Source: an uncultured Nitrosomonas sp.
GTDB lineage: Bacteria > Pseudomonadota > Gammaproteobacteria > Burkholderiales > Nitrosomonadaceae
Assembly (NCBI GenBank): GCA_949281375.1
Contig: CASDLT010000028.1
Span: 1-64,000 of the forward strand
DNA length: 64,000 bases
Direction: 5' to 3'
Part shown: positions 27,060 to 36,779 of the stretch, piece by piece
Position numbering within the stretch: the stretch's first letter is position 1
Layout: each line of letters starts with the position of its first letter
Notes under the pieces: generated by a model
The model's database searches: none
The model's input: the letters and a program-made list of their open reading frames with translations, nothing else
What the model was told of the DNA's origin: nothing
Program-made: the position numbers and the translations under genes

Positions 27060-27737
27060 TTAAACCGTGGCCAGTTCAGCGCGGAATGCCGCCAGAATTG
27101 TGTCATAGCGATGTGGATCGGTATCTTTGCCGGCTTGATAAATCGCCGATCCTGCCACAAAGGTATCCGCACCAGCACGAGCAATTTCAGCAATGTTATC
27201 GACTTTTACACCACCGTCAATTTCGAGCATAATATCTTTACCGCTGGCATCGATGCGTTTTCTGACAGCGCGCAATTTATTGAGCGCTTCGGGAATGAAT
27301 TTTTGACCCCCGAAACCGGGATTGACCGACATGATCAGAATCAAATCGAGCTTATCAAGAACATGATCCAGATAGGACAGTGGCGTTGCGGGATTGAACA
27401 CCAACCCGGCTTTGCAACCCTGCTCCTTGATAAGTCCAATGGTGCGGTCAATATGCTTGGAGGCTTCGGGATGGAAAGAAATGATATTAGCCCCTGCTTT
27501 TGCAAAATCTGGAATAATACGATCTACCGGTTCGACCATCAAATGGACGTCGATAATCGCGTCGGTTACTGGACGGATAGCTTCGCAAACCAATGGTCCA
27601 ATGGTAAGGTTAGGCACATAATGGTTATCCATTACATCAAAATGAACAATATCAGCGCCTGAATCGATAACAGCAGTTATTTCCTCGCCGAGCTTGGCGA
27701 AGTTGGCGGAAAGAATGCTGGGTGCAATGCGATACAT
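27060..27737 (-). CDS. rpe: Ribulose-phosphate 3-epimerase
   Basis: 225-residue TIM-barrel metalloenzyme that interconverts ribulose-5-phosphate and xylulose-5-phosphate in the pentose phosphate and Calvin cycles. Signatures: [16 protein letters not shown] at the N-terminus, [18 protein letters not shown] with metal ligands, [14 protein letters not shown], and [17 protein letters not shown] lies just upstream of ATG 27737. It is divergent from apaG across 154 bp. It heads the gph-trpE unit. Confidence 0.97.
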   Translation of the reverse strand: MYRIAPSILSANFAKLGEEITAVIDSGADIVHFDVMDNHYVPNLTIGPLVCEAIRPVTDAIIDVHLMVEPVDRIIPDFAKAGANIISFHPEASKHIDRTIGLIKEQGCKAGLVFNPATPLSYLDHVLDKLDLILIMSVNPGFGGQKFIPEALNKLRAVRKRIDASGKDIMLEIDGGVKVDNIAEIARAGADTFVAGSAIYQAGKDTDPHRYDTILAAFRAELATV

Positions 27738-27891
27738 GAAAACCTCTCAATAAATAATAACAAAGATCAGTTATTTTAACCGCAAATACCCGATTGCGCG
27801 TAATCCGATAGCGATTTATAAATAAATTATTTGAATGGATGGATTTTTTCATTGTCTTGATGCAGTATTTAGAAAATGATGTGAAATTAAA

Positions 27892-28275
27892 ATGTCTGAA
27901 CATAAAAAATACGAGATCAATGTCAGTATCCGAACAGCGTATCTACCCGATCAATCGGATGAGGATGGCGAACGCCATGTGTTTGCTTACACCATTACCA
28001 TCGCCAATACCGGAACGGTAGCGTCTCAGTTGATCAGCCGGCACTGGGTTATCGACAATGGTGATGGCACAGTTCAAGAGGTGCGTGGTTTGGGCGTTGT
28101 CGGGGAGCAACCGTTGCTGAGGCCAGGAGATAGTTTCGAATATACCAGCGGCACGGTGATTTCAACTCCGGTGGGATCAATGAAGGGGAGCTATCAGATG
28201 GCAGCAGAGGATGGCGTTCATTTTGATGTGCCGATTCCTGAATTTATTCTGAGCGCGCCGCGGACATTACACTGA
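27892..28275 (+). CDS. apaG: ApaG protein (DUF525 family)
   Basis: 127 residues, a beta-sandwich (fibronectin III-like) protein that is widespread in proteobacteria and implicated in Co2+ resistance and Mg2+ efflux phenotypes; its biochemical role is not settled. The family signature is clear: YTITIANTGTVASQLISRHW, IDNGDGTVQEVRGLGVVGEQP, and a GSYQM block near the C-terminus. ATG 27892 overlaps no other gene. It is divergent from rpe, an arrangement common in related bacteria. Confidence 0.96.
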   Translation: MSEHKKYEINVSIRTAYLPDQSDEDGERHVFAYTITIANTGTVASQLISRHWVIDNGDGTVQEVRGLGVVGEQPLLRPGDSFEYTSGTVISTPVGSMKGSYQMAAEDGVHFDVPIPEFILSAPRTLH

Positions 28276-28309
28276 AAATCATGACGACGTATTCAACAGC
28301 GGTATTTAA

Positions 28310-29041
28310 GTGACAGGAACGTTATATTTAATTCCTGCGCCAATCAGCGAAGAACAAATAGCTTCCGTGCTTCCCAGCGCAGTTCAGCAGAAAATCGCTG
28401 AAATCTCTTGCTTTATTGTTGAACGTCCCAAAACTGCGCGGCAATTTTTGAGGCACATCGAGACTCATCATTCCTTGCAGGAATTGCAGCTGAGGACGCT
28501 GGATGAGCATACACCGAGCAACCATTTTCAGGAATTGTTAAAGCCATTGATGAATGGTTTTGATGTTGGGTTGCTGTCTGAGGCTGGTTGCCCCGCCGTT
28601 GCTGATCCTGGCGCTGATTTGATCAGACTGGCGCATCAAAAAAATATCCCCGTTGTGCCGCTGGTTGGACCATCGTCCATTTTGCTGGCGTTGATGGCTT
28701 CGGGCCTCAATGGGCAGTGTTTTGCTTTCCATGGTTATCTGCCGATCGAAAGTTCACTTCGGGCAAAAAAAATATGCGAGTTGGAGAAACTGTCCAATGA
28801 GCTGAAACAAACACAAATTTTTATCGAAGCGCCGTACCGTAACCAAAAACTGTTCGACGATCTGGTCAAGGTGTGCAGTGATACAACAGATTTGTGTATC
28901 GCCAGTCATTTAACGGCCGCAACCGAAATGATCGCCACCAAATCAATCAGGGAATGGCGGGGTAATTTGCCCAACATCAACAAGATACCAACAATTTTTC
29001 TGCTGCTGGCTCATTCGCACTCAATCAGGAAATACTCTTGA
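28310..29041 (+). CDS. RsmI-like SAM-dependent methyltransferase
   Basis: 243-residue member of the tetrapyrrole/RsmI (16S rRNA 2'-O-ribose) methyltransferase family. Signatures: TLYLIPAPIS at the N-terminus, GLLSEAGCPAVADPGADLIR, and VVPLVGPSSILLALMASG with the SAM-binding loops. It starts at GTG 28310 without a strong Shine-Dalgarno sequence. It is shorter than, and diverged from, classical RsmI (about 280 residues), so it is probably the RsmI paralogue found beside other housekeeping genes in betaproteobacteria; the target nucleotide is unproven. It converges on gloA with a 13-bp gap. Confidence 0.83.
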   Translation: MTGTLYLIPAPISEEQIASVLPSAVQQKIAEISCFIVERPKTARQFLRHIETHHSLQELQLRTLDEHTPSNHFQELLKPLMNGFDVGLLSEAGCPAVADPGADLIRLAHQKNIPVVPLVGPSSILLALMASGLNGQCFAFHGYLPIESSLRAKKICELEKLSNELKQTQIFIEAPYRNQKLFDDLVKVCSDTTDLCIASHLTAATEMIATKSIREWRGNLPNINKIPTIFLLLAHSHSIRKYS

Positions 29042-29054
29042 GCTATTGCAGGTT

Positions 29055-29450
29055 TTAAGATTCAGGGGATTTTTTTTGAATAAACTCAATTTTATACCCA
29101 TCAGGGTCTTCGATAAATGCGATGACAGTATTGCCATGTTTCATGGGGCCAGCTTCTCGAATAACTTTGCCGCCCAATTTCTTGGTGTTTTCGCAGGCAC
29201 GATAAGCATCATCGACTTCGATAGCGATATGGCCGAATCCATCACCCAAATGGTAGGAAGGTGTCTCCCAGTTATGCGTCAGTTCAAGAACCGTACCATG
29301 CGCTTCATCTTGATAGCCCACAAAAGCGAGGGTAAATTTACCTTCCGGATAATCTTTACGGCGAAGCAATTTCATTCCAAGTACCTGGGTATAAAATGCC
29401 AAGGATTTTTCGAGGTTACCTACTCGAAGCATGGTATGCAAAAGACGCAT
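29055..29450 (-). CDS. gloA: Lactoylglutathione lyase (glyoxalase I)
   Basis: 131-residue metalloenzyme that converts the hemithioacetal of methylglyoxal and glutathione to S-lactoylglutathione. The four metal ligands are visible: H5 in LLHTMLRV, E in VLELTHNW, H in [10 protein letters not shown] and E in GYKIEFIQ. The start codon overlaps the stop of the rubredoxin gene by one base (TAATG), so the two are coupled. Confidence 0.95.
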   Translation of the reverse strand: MRLLHTMLRVGNLEKSLAFYTQVLGMKLLRRKDYPEGKFTLAFVGYQDEAHGTVLELTHNWETPSYHLGDGFGHIAIEVDDAYRACENTKKLGGKVIREAGPMKHGNTVIAFIEDPDGYKIEFIQKKSPES

Positions 29451-29638
29451 TATATTTTCACCATCTCGAAATCTTCTTTACGCGCGCCACATTCTGGGCA
29501 TGTCCAATTGATTGGAACGTCTTCCCAGCGGGTGCCAGGAGCAATGCCTTCGTCTGGAGATCCTGCGGCTTCATCATAGATATAGCCGCAAATTAAACAC
29601 ATATAGCGATTGTATTCCCGATTCTCTTCGTTAGGCAT
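29450..29638 (-). CDS. Rubredoxin
   Basis: 62 residues from ATG 29638. Two CxxCG knuckles ([11 protein letters not shown] and [12 protein letters not shown]) bind a single iron as an electron-transfer centre. The frame is open four codons further to TTG 29650, but the methionine at 29638 is the better start. It is divergent from thiD across about 50 bp; this rubredoxin/thiDE/hemL order is common in betaproteobacteria. The redox partner is not evident. Confidence 0.94.
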   Translation of the reverse strand: MPNEENREYNRYMCLICGYIYDEAAGSPDEGIAPGTRWEDVPINWTCPECGARKEDFEMVKI

Positions 29639-29690
29639 GATAGATAGCAAATTCCTTTTAGGTTAAAATGCTATTTTACGGTATTAATGC

Positions 29691-30548
29691 ATGTTACAGC
29701 CACCCCCAATCGTACTTTCTTTCGCAGCAAATGACCCCAGCGGTGGAGCAGGTCTGCAGGCTGATATGCTCACTATCGCCAGCATGGGATGCCATCCGTT
29801 ATCCATTGTTACGGCAATCACTGTTCAGGATACTGTTGGTGTCAACGATATTTTACCGCTGGATCCGGAATGGATCACTGATCAAGCACGAACAGTTTTG
29901 GAAGATATGCCCGTGCAGGTCTTCAAGATTGGATTATTAGGAAGTATTGAAATCATTGCCGCGATTGCGGAAGTGGTATCTGATTATCCTCATATTCCTC
30001 TCGTGATGGATCCGGTATTGATATCAGGGCGTGGCGACGAATTGGCGAACGAAGACATGATCGACGCCATGCGCGAGCTGTTATTGCCTCAAGTTACATT
30101 ATTGACACCCAATAGCCTGGAAGCGCGGCATCTTGCTCAACGGGACAGCGATCACGCTGACTCCAAATTGGATTTGAATCTCTGTGCAAAACGCTTATTG
30201 AAAATGGGGTGCGAATATGTACTGATAACCGGCACCCACGAGAACACCGCGCAAGTCACTAACACATTATATGGAACGCAAGGTGTCGTGCGCGCCGACG
30301 AATGGGAAAGACTTGAACATACCTATCATGGATCGGGTTGTACTTTGGCTTCTGCAGTTGCTGCTTCATTGGCTCATGGATCATCGATGAGCGATAGCGT
30401 CTCGGAAGCGCAAGATTTCACATGGCAGGCATTGCGGGCTGGTTTTCGGCCGGGTATGGGGCAGCACCTTCCTGATCGGTTTTTCTGGGTCAAAAGTGTC
30501 GATGCTGAGGATGCTGAGAGTGAAGGAATAGTCATTGAAAATTCCTGA
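29691..30548 (+). CDS. thiD: Hydroxymethylpyrimidine/phosphomethylpyrimidine kinase
   Basis: 285-residue ribokinase-family enzyme that phosphorylates HMP and HMP-P for thiamine synthesis. Signatures: SFAANDPSGGAGLQADMLTI at the N-terminus, VMDPVLISGRG, TPNSLEARHL and the anion hole/catalytic HGSGCTLASAVAA. ATG 29691 has no obvious ribosome-binding site. thiE follows and may overlap its 3' end. No TPP riboswitch was recognised upstream. Confidence 0.95.
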   Translation: MLQPPPIVLSFAANDPSGGAGLQADMLTIASMGCHPLSIVTAITVQDTVGVNDILPLDPEWITDQARTVLEDMPVQVFKIGLLGSIEIIAAIAEVVSDYPHIPLVMDPVLISGRGDELANEDMIDAMRELLLPQVTLLTPNSLEARHLAQRDSDHADSKLDLNLCAKRLLKMGCEYVLITGTHENTAQVTNTLYGTQGVVRADEWERLEHTYHGSGCTLASAVAASLAHGSSMSDSVSEAQDFTWQALRAGFRPGMGQHLPDRFFWVKSVDAEDAESEGIVIENS

Positions 30549-30567
30549 GGAAGTCTTGCAAAAAGTG

Positions 30568-31332
30568 ATGAGCAGCGATCAGACAACACGAGATCTGGCT
30601 AAGAAAGGCGATTTAGAAAAAATAAAAGAGCATTCTGAGCATGAATTCAACGTCGCATGCGTGAACACCCCGAGTTTTCAGAATTCACATAAAATTGAGG
30701 GATTGTATGCCATTACGCCGGATCTCGTGGATACGGGTGATTTGCTGAATAGAACCCAACAGGCGATTATCGGTGGCGCCAAAGTCATTCAATACCGTAA
30801 TAAGCGGGCGCAACAATCATTACTAATTGAGCAAGCCCAGTTATTGCAGCAATTGTGTAAAGATTATGAAATCCCCTTAATTATCAACGACAACATCGAC
30901 TTGGCCGTGGATATTGATGCGGATGGAGTTCATCTGGGCCAACACGATGCAAAAATCCTCGATGCCAAAGAACGACTTGATCACACCAAGATAATAGGCA
31001 TTTCATGCTATAACAGATTGGATTTAGCCATCCGGGCTGAGCAAGAAGGTGCGAGTTATGTGGCTTTTGGCGCGTTTTTTCCCTCGGTAACAAAACCTGA
31101 TGCCATACCTGTCGCGATGAGTTTAATGGATCAGGCTCACAAATCAATATCAATTCCGGTGATTGCGATTGGCGGTATTCGACTGAATAATGCTAAATCG
31201 GTGATTGAAAAAGGATGCGCAGCAATTGCAGTTTGCAATGAGCTATTTTCTGCGGACGAGATCGTTACAACCGCGGCTCAATTCACGCAATTATTTGAAA
31301 CGAGCTTTTCCAAACGTATCAATACCTTTTAA
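30568..31332 (+). CDS. thiE: Thiamine phosphate synthase with N-terminal extension
   Basis: TIM-barrel enzyme that joins HMP-PP and thiazole phosphate. Core signatures: GLYAITPD, GAKVIQYRNK, LIINDNIDLAVDIDADGVHLGQ, GVHLGQHDA, VAFGAFFPSVTKP and PVIAIGGI. The core begins only at about residue 44 from ATG 30568, leaving an unusual charged N-terminal extension (TTRDLAKKGDLEKIKEHSEH). The start is uncertain: the frame is open from TTG 30535 (overlapping thiD), GAGGAA lies at 30547-30552, and GTG 30661 would give a nearly standard length. hemL starts 17 bp after the stop. Confidence 0.92.
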   Translation: MSSDQTTRDLAKKGDLEKIKEHSEHEFNVACVNTPSFQNSHKIEGLYAITPDLVDTGDLLNRTQQAIIGGAKVIQYRNKRAQQSLLIEQAQLLQQLCKDYEIPLIINDNIDLAVDIDADGVHLGQHDAKILDAKERLDHTKIIGISCYNRLDLAIRAEQEGASYVAFGAFFPSVTKPDAIPVAMSLMDQAHKSISIPVIAIGGIRLNNAKSVIEKGCAAIAVCNELFSADEIVTTAAQFTQLFETSFSKRINTF

Positions 31333-31349
31333 TTTTTTAGAGTAACCAC

Positions 31350-32633
31350 ATGACTTCACGCAATCATCAATTATTTGAACAATCTCAGCAATACATTCCA
31401 GGAGGGGTCAATTCGCCTGTGCGCGCCTTTAGATCGGTGGGTGGCGAGCCTGTTTTTTTTCAGCGGGGCGAAGGCGCATATTTTTGGGATGCCGATGGCA
31501 AATCGTATATCGATTATGTCGGTTCCTGGGGGCCGCTGATTTTGGGACATGCGCATCCCGACGTGGTAAAAGCAGTCCAACTGGCGGCACAAAATGGGTT
31601 GACGTTTGGCGCACCGACCGAAGCCGAGTTGAATATTGCGCAGCTTATTTGCCAATTACTGCCATCAATAGAGCAGGTTAGGCTGGTCAGTTCTGGCACT
31701 GAAGCAGGCATGAGTGCGATTCGTCTGGCGAGAGGATTTACCGGCAGAAGCAAGATCATCAAATTCGAGGGTTGCTATCATGGGCACGATGATTCGTTGC
31801 TGGTTAAAGCGGGATCTGGTGCATTAACGTTCGGAAATCCGAGTTCGGCGGGAGTTCCCGCAGAGACAGCCGGGCATACGATTGTGCTTGATTTTAACGA
31901 TGTGCCTGGGATTGAAAAGGCATTTGATCAATGGAGTAAAGATATTGCTGCAGTAATAGTCGAGCCCGTTGCAGGTAACATGAATCTTGTTGCACCGCAT
32001 GCCGAATTGCTGAAACGACTGCGCACATTGTGTACGCAGGCAGGTAGTGTTTTGATATTTGACGAGGTGATGACGGGATTCCGCGTTGGTTTAACCTGTG
32101 CACAAGGGCTTTATCAGATTAAACCTGATTTGACTATATTGGGTAAAGTAATCGGAGGAGGTATGCCTATGGCGGCATTCGGAGGACGTCGAGACATCAT
32201 GCAATGTTTGGCTCCTTTGGGCCCAGTATATCAGGCTGGAACGCTATCGGGCAATCCGGTCGCGGTTGCTGCTGGTCTTGCTACATTGAAACTCGTGCAG
32301 GCACCTGATTTTTATGAACATCTAGCCAACAGAACACAGCAATTAGTCGATGGTCTTGTAGCCGCAGCAAAAAAACATGATATTGATTTTTCTGCACAAT
32401 CGATAGGTGGAATGTTTGGCATATATTTCAGAAAAAATATACCGAGCAGCTTCGCAGAAGTCATGCAATGTGACAAAGACGCTTTCAACCGTTTCTTTCA
32501 TGCGATGCTAGAAGAAGGTGTTTATTTTGCGCCATCAGCATTTGAAGCTGGTTTTGTATCCTCACGTCATGGTGATGAGGAATTAAATAAAACCTTTGCA
32601 GCGGCAGAAAAAATATTCAAGAACTGGCGCTGA
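31350..32633 (+). CDS. hemL: Glutamate-1-semialdehyde 2,1-aminomutase
   Basis: 427-residue PLP enzyme that makes 5-aminolevulinate from glutamate-1-semialdehyde in the C5 heme pathway. Signatures: [11 protein letters not shown] near the N-terminus, [38 protein letters not shown], and the PLP lysine in [10 protein letters not shown]. The pathway uses glutamyl-tRNA, the product of GltX encoded at the window start. It is the last gene of thiD-thiE-hemL; a strong terminator follows 50 bp downstream. Confidence 0.97.
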   Translation: MTSRNHQLFEQSQQYIPGGVNSPVRAFRSVGGEPVFFQRGEGAYFWDADGKSYIDYVGSWGPLILGHAHPDVVKAVQLAAQNGLTFGAPTEAELNIAQLICQLLPSIEQVRLVSSGTEAGMSAIRLARGFTGRSKIIKFEGCYHGHDDSLLVKAGSGALTFGNPSSAGVPAETAGHTIVLDFNDVPGIEKAFDQWSKDIAAVIVEPVAGNMNLVAPHAELLKRLRTLCTQAGSVLIFDEVMTGFRVGLTCAQGLYQIKPDLTILGKVIGGGMPMAAFGGRRDIMQCLAPLGPVYQAGTLSGNPVAVAAGLATLKLVQAPDFYEHLANRTQQLVDGLVAAAKKHDIDFSAQSIGGMFGIYFRKNIPSSFAEVMQCDKDAFNRFFHAMLEEGVYFAPSAFEAGFVSSRHGDEELNKTFAAAEKIFKNWR

Positions 32634-32683
32634 TATGCTTCGGCCATTCGAAGCCATCCGGAATTACATTCCTCAGAGGTAAT

Positions 32684-32709
32684 AAAAAAGGCGGTTTCCC
32701 GCCTTTTTT
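32684..32709. terminator. Strong bidirectional intrinsic terminator
   Basis: AAAAAAGGCGG (32684-32694), loop TTTC, CCGCCTTTTTT (32699-32709): a perfect stem flanked by A-run and T-run, working in both directions. It lies between hemL and the convergent cytochrome gene. Confidence 0.93.
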
Positions 32710-32729
32710 GAATCAAACTAACTGATCGA

Positions 32730-33404
32730 TCAGCGCATGGTAGCAATATAAGCTGAGACAGCTTTTTTTTCCTGTCCGCTCATGCGTGTCAGAACTTTCT
32801 GCATGACGGTGTTGTCATTGCTGCGATCGCCCATGTTGAATAAATTGAGCTGGGTCATGGTGTATTCAGTATGCTGGCCTGCAAGTGCGGGATAATGAGG
32901 CGGAATGCCTGAACCATTGGGACCATGGCAGCTTGCGCATGCAGGAACGCCATGCTCGATATTACCGCCGTGATAAAGTATTTTGCCCATTTCCAGCAAT
33001 TTTTCATCGGCGGGAACTTGGCTCGGCGTTGTTTTTTGTTTAGCGTAATACTCGCCTAATTTTTTCATGTCATCCGGTGTAAGTGCAGCGACCATCGATG
33101 ACATAACTGCGCTGTTACGTTTTGGCGTTTCATTATCGGTTGCTTTAAAATCCATTAACTGCTTGGTGATATACTCTGCATGTTGTCCCGCCAGGATTGG
33201 ATTCATCGGGATGACGCTGTTACCATCAGCATTGTGGCAGCCGGCACACACGCCCGAGGCGATTTCTTCGACGGTTGCGGGAGCAGGAGCGGGTGTTGGC
33301 GCTGAAGCAGGTGTATCCGACGCGGTATCGTCATCTGTTTCAGCTAGAATCGGAGCTGATAATGACAATGCGATGAGTACAATCGTGGTCTTAATCATTT
33401 TCAT
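32730..33404 (-). CDS. Diheme cytochrome c4-type protein
   Basis: 224 residues from ATG 33404, which starts the signal peptide MKMIKTTIVLIALSLSAPIL; the longer frame to 33503 is not used, and GGAAT lies upstream. An Ala/Pro-rich linker (PASAPTPAPAPAT) precedes two c-type heme domains with CxxCH at residues 53-57 (CAGCH) and 156-160 (CASCH). Axial methionines are likely in the IPMNPILAGQH- and YPALAGQH-following segments. It is a periplasmic electron carrier to terminal oxidases. In ammonia oxidisers similar proteins carry electrons from quinol, but that link is inference. Confidence 0.93.
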   Translation of the reverse strand: MKMIKTTIVLIALSLSAPILAETDDDTASDTPASAPTPAPAPATVEEIASGVCAGCHNADGNSVIPMNPILAGQHAEYITKQLMDFKATDNETPKRNSAVMSSMVAALTPDDMKKLGEYYAKQKTTPSQVPADEKLLEMGKILYHGGNIEHGVPACASCHGPNGSGIPPHYPALAGQHTEYTMTQLNLFNMGDRSNDNTVMQKVLTRMSGQEKKAVSAYIATMR

Positions 33405-33540
33405 ATTTCGTATTCCATATATTTGTAAAGACAAATTGATCAGTGTGTAGTTGTTGACATTCAAACAAGGCATTTTAGCAAGGCATACGAACGTTAACAA
33501 CAAAATTAAATGAATATCAAAATTAGAATCTTATTTTTCG

Positions 33541-34143
33541 ATGAGAATAATTTTTGTCGTGCTGTTGATTGTTAATGCTATCTATGCAATGAGTTGGAGT
33601 TTCTATTCCGGAAAAGAAAATCCATCTACCTCTTCGCTGTCTCAGATCAACTCACAAAAGATTGTATTAATACCTTCTGAAGAAAATTGTTTGGCATGGG
33701 GAAATTTTGATGAAGAGCAGCTACATGAGGCAGAAATCTCAATCTCAGAAATTGTGCCTGATCAATCCTATAATTTGGAAGAAGCCGGACACATGCTCAA
33801 GTATTGGCTTTATATACCTGCATTTCGAAATAAGGACATGGCGAACCGGATGATCAATAAATTACGCAATCTCGGCATTGTCAGTTTCCGTATCAAAGAT
33901 GAGAATAGTCCCCGAAAGAATGCGGTTTCCTTGGGAATGTTTGCTGACAAGGCTGACGCCGAGACGCATTTGAATGATATCGAGAAAAAAGGTATTCCAA
34001 ACGGCACGATTGAAGAACGTACTGTAGCGGTTCAAAAGATCGTCATACATGGTGCAACTGAAGAAATCAAACAGCAATTGCAGGAGGTGATGGCGCAATT
34101 TGAAGGTACGCGCCTCGTTCAAATCAAGTGTGAGCGTTTATAA
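33541..34143 (+). CDS. SPOR-domain membrane protein
   Basis: 200 residues. One N-terminal transmembrane or signal helix (IIFVVLLIVNAIYAMSWSFY) is followed by a periplasmic part. Residues about 75-140 (YWLYIPAFRNKDMANRMINKLRNLG, then AVSLGMFADKADAETHL) form a SPOR domain, a fold that binds denuded peptidoglycan at division sites. The context, divergent from the cytochrome and upstream of map, gives no direct partner. ATG 33541 is 37 bp from the cytochrome frame and has no clear Shine-Dalgarno sequence. Confidence 0.82.
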   Translation: MRIIFVVLLIVNAIYAMSWSFYSGKENPSTSSLSQINSQKIVLIPSEENCLAWGNFDEEQLHEAEISISEIVPDQSYNLEEAGHMLKYWLYIPAFRNKDMANRMINKLRNLGIVSFRIKDENSPRKNAVSLGMFADKADAETHLNDIEKKGIPNGTIEERTVAVQKIVIHGATEEIKQQLQEVMAQFEGTRLVQIKCERL

Positions 34144-34201
34144 TATAGCTTTGTGCAAAGCAAGGTTGAATTCAACCTGCTGATATTAAAATAAGGAAAT
34201 G

Positions 34202-35008
34202 ATGACGGTAACGATAAAAACACCGCAAGAAATTGAAACGATGCGTATTGCGGGGCGCTTGGCTTCAGAAGTATTGGATTTCATAACTCCTCACGTAGTG
34301 GCGGGAATTACGACCGAAGAATTGGATACGCTTTGCCACAACTATATGGTTGATGTGCAGCATACCATTCCGGCGCCGTTGAATTATGCGCCATCAGGCC
34401 ATACTCCGTACCCCAAATCGATATGCACGTCCATCAATAATCAAATCTGTCACGGCGTACCGGGAAATAAGAAATTAAAGAATGGCGATATTATCAACAT
34501 CGATGTCACCGTAATTTATGAAGGGTATCATGGCGACACTAGTCGGATGTTCTATGTCGGGGAGCCTTCCATTCAAGCCAAACGCCTATGCGAAGTGACC
34601 TATGAAGCCATGTGGCGCGGCATCGATGAAGTCAAACCGGGCAAACATCTGGGTGATATTGGATTTGCGATTCAGAAGCTTGCTGAAGGTGTGGGGTATA
34701 GTGTCGTGCGGGAATTTTGCGGTCATGGTATAGGCGCCAAGTTTCATGAAAGTCCTCAGGTATTGCATTATGGCCGGCGCGGAACGGGGATGGAACTCAA
34801 ACCGGGCATGATCTTTACGATCGAACCCATGATCAATGCCGGAAAGGCAGCGATTCGTCATTTGCCTGATGGCTGGACCATTACCACCAAAGATGGCAGC
34901 CTTTCAGCACAATGGGAGCACACCATTCTGGTTACCGAAACGGGCCATGAAGTTATGACAATCTCGTCCGGATCTCCTGCGAAACCCGTTTACCGGTTCA
35001 TAAATTAA
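34202..35008 (+). CDS. map: Methionine aminopeptidase, type I
   Basis: 268 residues. It removes the initiator methionine cotranslationally. Signatures: the N-terminal KTPQEIETMRIAGRLASEVL, INIDVTVIYEGYHGDTSRMF (metal ligands), EFCGHGIGAKFHE with the catalytic histidine, FTIEPMIN, and QWEHTILVTETG. Two ATGs occur at 34199 and 34202; AAGGA at 34193-34197 fits the second better. It stands alone here, without the glnD or rpsB neighbours seen in some relatives. Confidence 0.97.
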   Translation: MTVTIKTPQEIETMRIAGRLASEVLDFITPHVVAGITTEELDTLCHNYMVDVQHTIPAPLNYAPSGHTPYPKSICTSINNQICHGVPGNKKLKNGDIINIDVTVIYEGYHGDTSRMFYVGEPSIQAKRLCEVTYEAMWRGIDEVKPGKHLGDIGFAIQKLAEGVGYSVVREFCGHGIGAKFHESPQVLHYGRRGTGMELKPGMIFTIEPMINAGKAAIRHLPDGWTITTKDGSLSAQWEHTILVTETGHEVMTISSGSPAKPVYRFIN

Positions 35009-35187
35009 GTCATCAAGAAAGTTAACATAGTAGCGAAACGCGTTGGCGCAATGTCAGGTCAGTAAAAAATGCAATTGACTTCAACTCCATGAATAATTAA
35101 GTTTGCTTTCAATTCAATCCGACTGAGTGCGGTAATTTCCGACGTTTCCTCTCCTAAAATTTATATTGGAATCAATAGTTACCCATC

Positions 35188-35922
35188 ATGACAAGAAGCT
35201 ACCATCGCACACCCACGCAAATTCGCCCGGTAAAAATCATTCGCCATTTCACCAAACATGCCGATGGATCGGTGTTGATCGAATGTGGTGATACCAAGGT
35301 TATTTGCACCGCCAGCATCAGCGAACAAGTTCCCCCGTTTTTGAGAGGACAGGGCCAAGGATGGCTGACTGCCGAATACGGCATGCTGCCAGGATCGACG
35401 CATTCGCGCATGCAGCGCGAGGCCGTCAAGGGAAAGCAAACCGGTCGAACCATGGAAATTCAACGCCTGATTGGCAGAGCATTGCGTGCGGTAGTCAACT
35501 TGAAACAACTCGGAGAACGCACGATACAAATCGACTGTGATGTGATCCAGGCCGACGGTGGCACGCGAACTGCTAGCATTACCGGCGCATTTGTCGCGTT
35601 GCATGATGCCATCGATAAATTGATTTATCAGCAGCTCATCGAAACTTCTCCAATTATCGATCATGTAGCTGCTGTTTCCGTGGGAATGCATCAGGGGGCG
35701 CCATTATTGGATTTGGATTACGTCGAGGATTCTTCCTGCGATACCGACATGAACGTAGTGATGACCGGAAATTCGGGTATCGTCGAAGTCCAGGGCACCG
35801 CTGAAGGAACCCCGTTCGACCGAAAGTCACTGGAAAACATGCTGGATATGGCGCAGCACGGCATTCGAGAACTGATTCTGATCCAGAAAAGCGCCTTATC
35901 GCAAGGATCACATCATGGATAA
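35188..35922 (+). CDS. rph: Ribonuclease PH
   Basis: 244-residue phosphorolytic 3'-5' exoribonuclease that trims tRNA 3' ends. Signatures: [35 protein letters not shown], the phosphate-binding [20 protein letters not shown], and [19 protein letters not shown]. The ATG at 35188 follows a 179-bp intergenic region. It overlaps rdgB by 8 bp, a conserved pair. Confidence 0.97.
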   Translation: MTRSYHRTPTQIRPVKIIRHFTKHADGSVLIECGDTKVICTASISEQVPPFLRGQGQGWLTAEYGMLPGSTHSRMQREAVKGKQTGRTMEIQRLIGRALRAVVNLKQLGERTIQIDCDVIQADGGTRTASITGAFVALHDAIDKLIYQQLIETSPIIDHVAAVSVGMHQGAPLLDLDYVEDSSCDTDMNVVMTGNSGIVEVQGTAEGTPFDRKSLENMLDMAQHGIRELILIQKSALSQGSHHG

Positions 35923-36517
35923 ACCACGCAAGCTGGTGATTGCGAGCAATAATGAAGGAAAGCTGCGCGAAATTAACGCTCTGTTGGCATCGTTGTCGAT
36001 TGAGGTCATGCCACAAGGAGCTCTTAATGTGAGCGAAGTTGATGAGCCGTATGGTACCTTTATCGAAAATGCCCTGGCGAAAGCGCGACATGCCAGCCGT
36101 TGTACGGGATTGCCAGCACTCGCAGATGATTCCGGCATTTGCGTCCATGCCTTGAATGGTGCTCCAGGTGTCAATTCTGCGCGGTATGCCGGAGAACCCA
36201 GGTCAGACCAGCGCAACAATCAGAAATTGATCGACGCGTTGAACAATCAAACCGATCGACGCGCCTATTATTATTGCGTCATCGTTCTGCTGCGCCATGC
36301 CGACGATCCGCAGCCGATCATCGTTGATGGTTCATGGGATGGGAGCATTATCGATCACCCAAGAGGTGAGGGCGGCTTCGGCTATGATCCTCACTTCTTT
36401 TTACCGGAATTTGATAAGACGTCGGCCGAATTGACTGCAGAACAAAAAAACCGCATCAGTCACCGTGGTCAGGCGCTGTTGAAACTGGTGCAAATTTTGC
36501 GAACGGAAAAGTTCTGA
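35915..36517 (+). CDS. rdgB: dITP/XTP pyrophosphatase (HAM1/RdgB family)
   Basis: 200-residue nucleotide-pool sanitiser that hydrolyses dITP and XTP to monophosphates, preventing incorporation of deaminated purines. Signatures: [17 protein letters not shown], the [12 protein letters not shown] helix, [38 protein letters not shown], and ISHRGQAL. Its ATG lies inside the end of rph, so it is translationally coupled. The hemW gene that follows in many relatives is absent. Confidence 0.97.
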   Translation: MDKPRKLVIASNNEGKLREINALLASLSIEVMPQGALNVSEVDEPYGTFIENALAKARHASRCTGLPALADDSGICVHALNGAPGVNSARYAGEPRSDQRNNQKLIDALNNQTDRRAYYYCVIVLLRHADDPQPIIVDGSWDGSIIDHPRGEGGFGYDPHFFLPEFDKTSAELTAEQKNRISHRGQALLKLVQILRTEKF

Positions 36518-36779
36518 GCACTGATATCAGTAGCCAATATTTTCGTGAAAGTTCTTTAGTTCAGAGTCTGATTTCGTGGTTGCGCATCATAACGATCAAT
36601 CGGTATTCAGTCAGAACAATCCAGCTCTCATCCGTAGAGATTTAATGTATTGTAAATATTATTCCAATATCTCAATTGGTTGTTGATAACTGCTTCACCT
36701 GAGAATTCCTTGAGATTCAAAATGATTTCAGAGAAATTCACATTTTTTATTGTTTTTTGACATTTTCGAGGGAACCTAC

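Noticed and set aside
29640-29700. TPP riboswitch upstream of thiD
   Set aside because: The intergenic region is only about 50 bp and shows no CUGAGA-type THI box.
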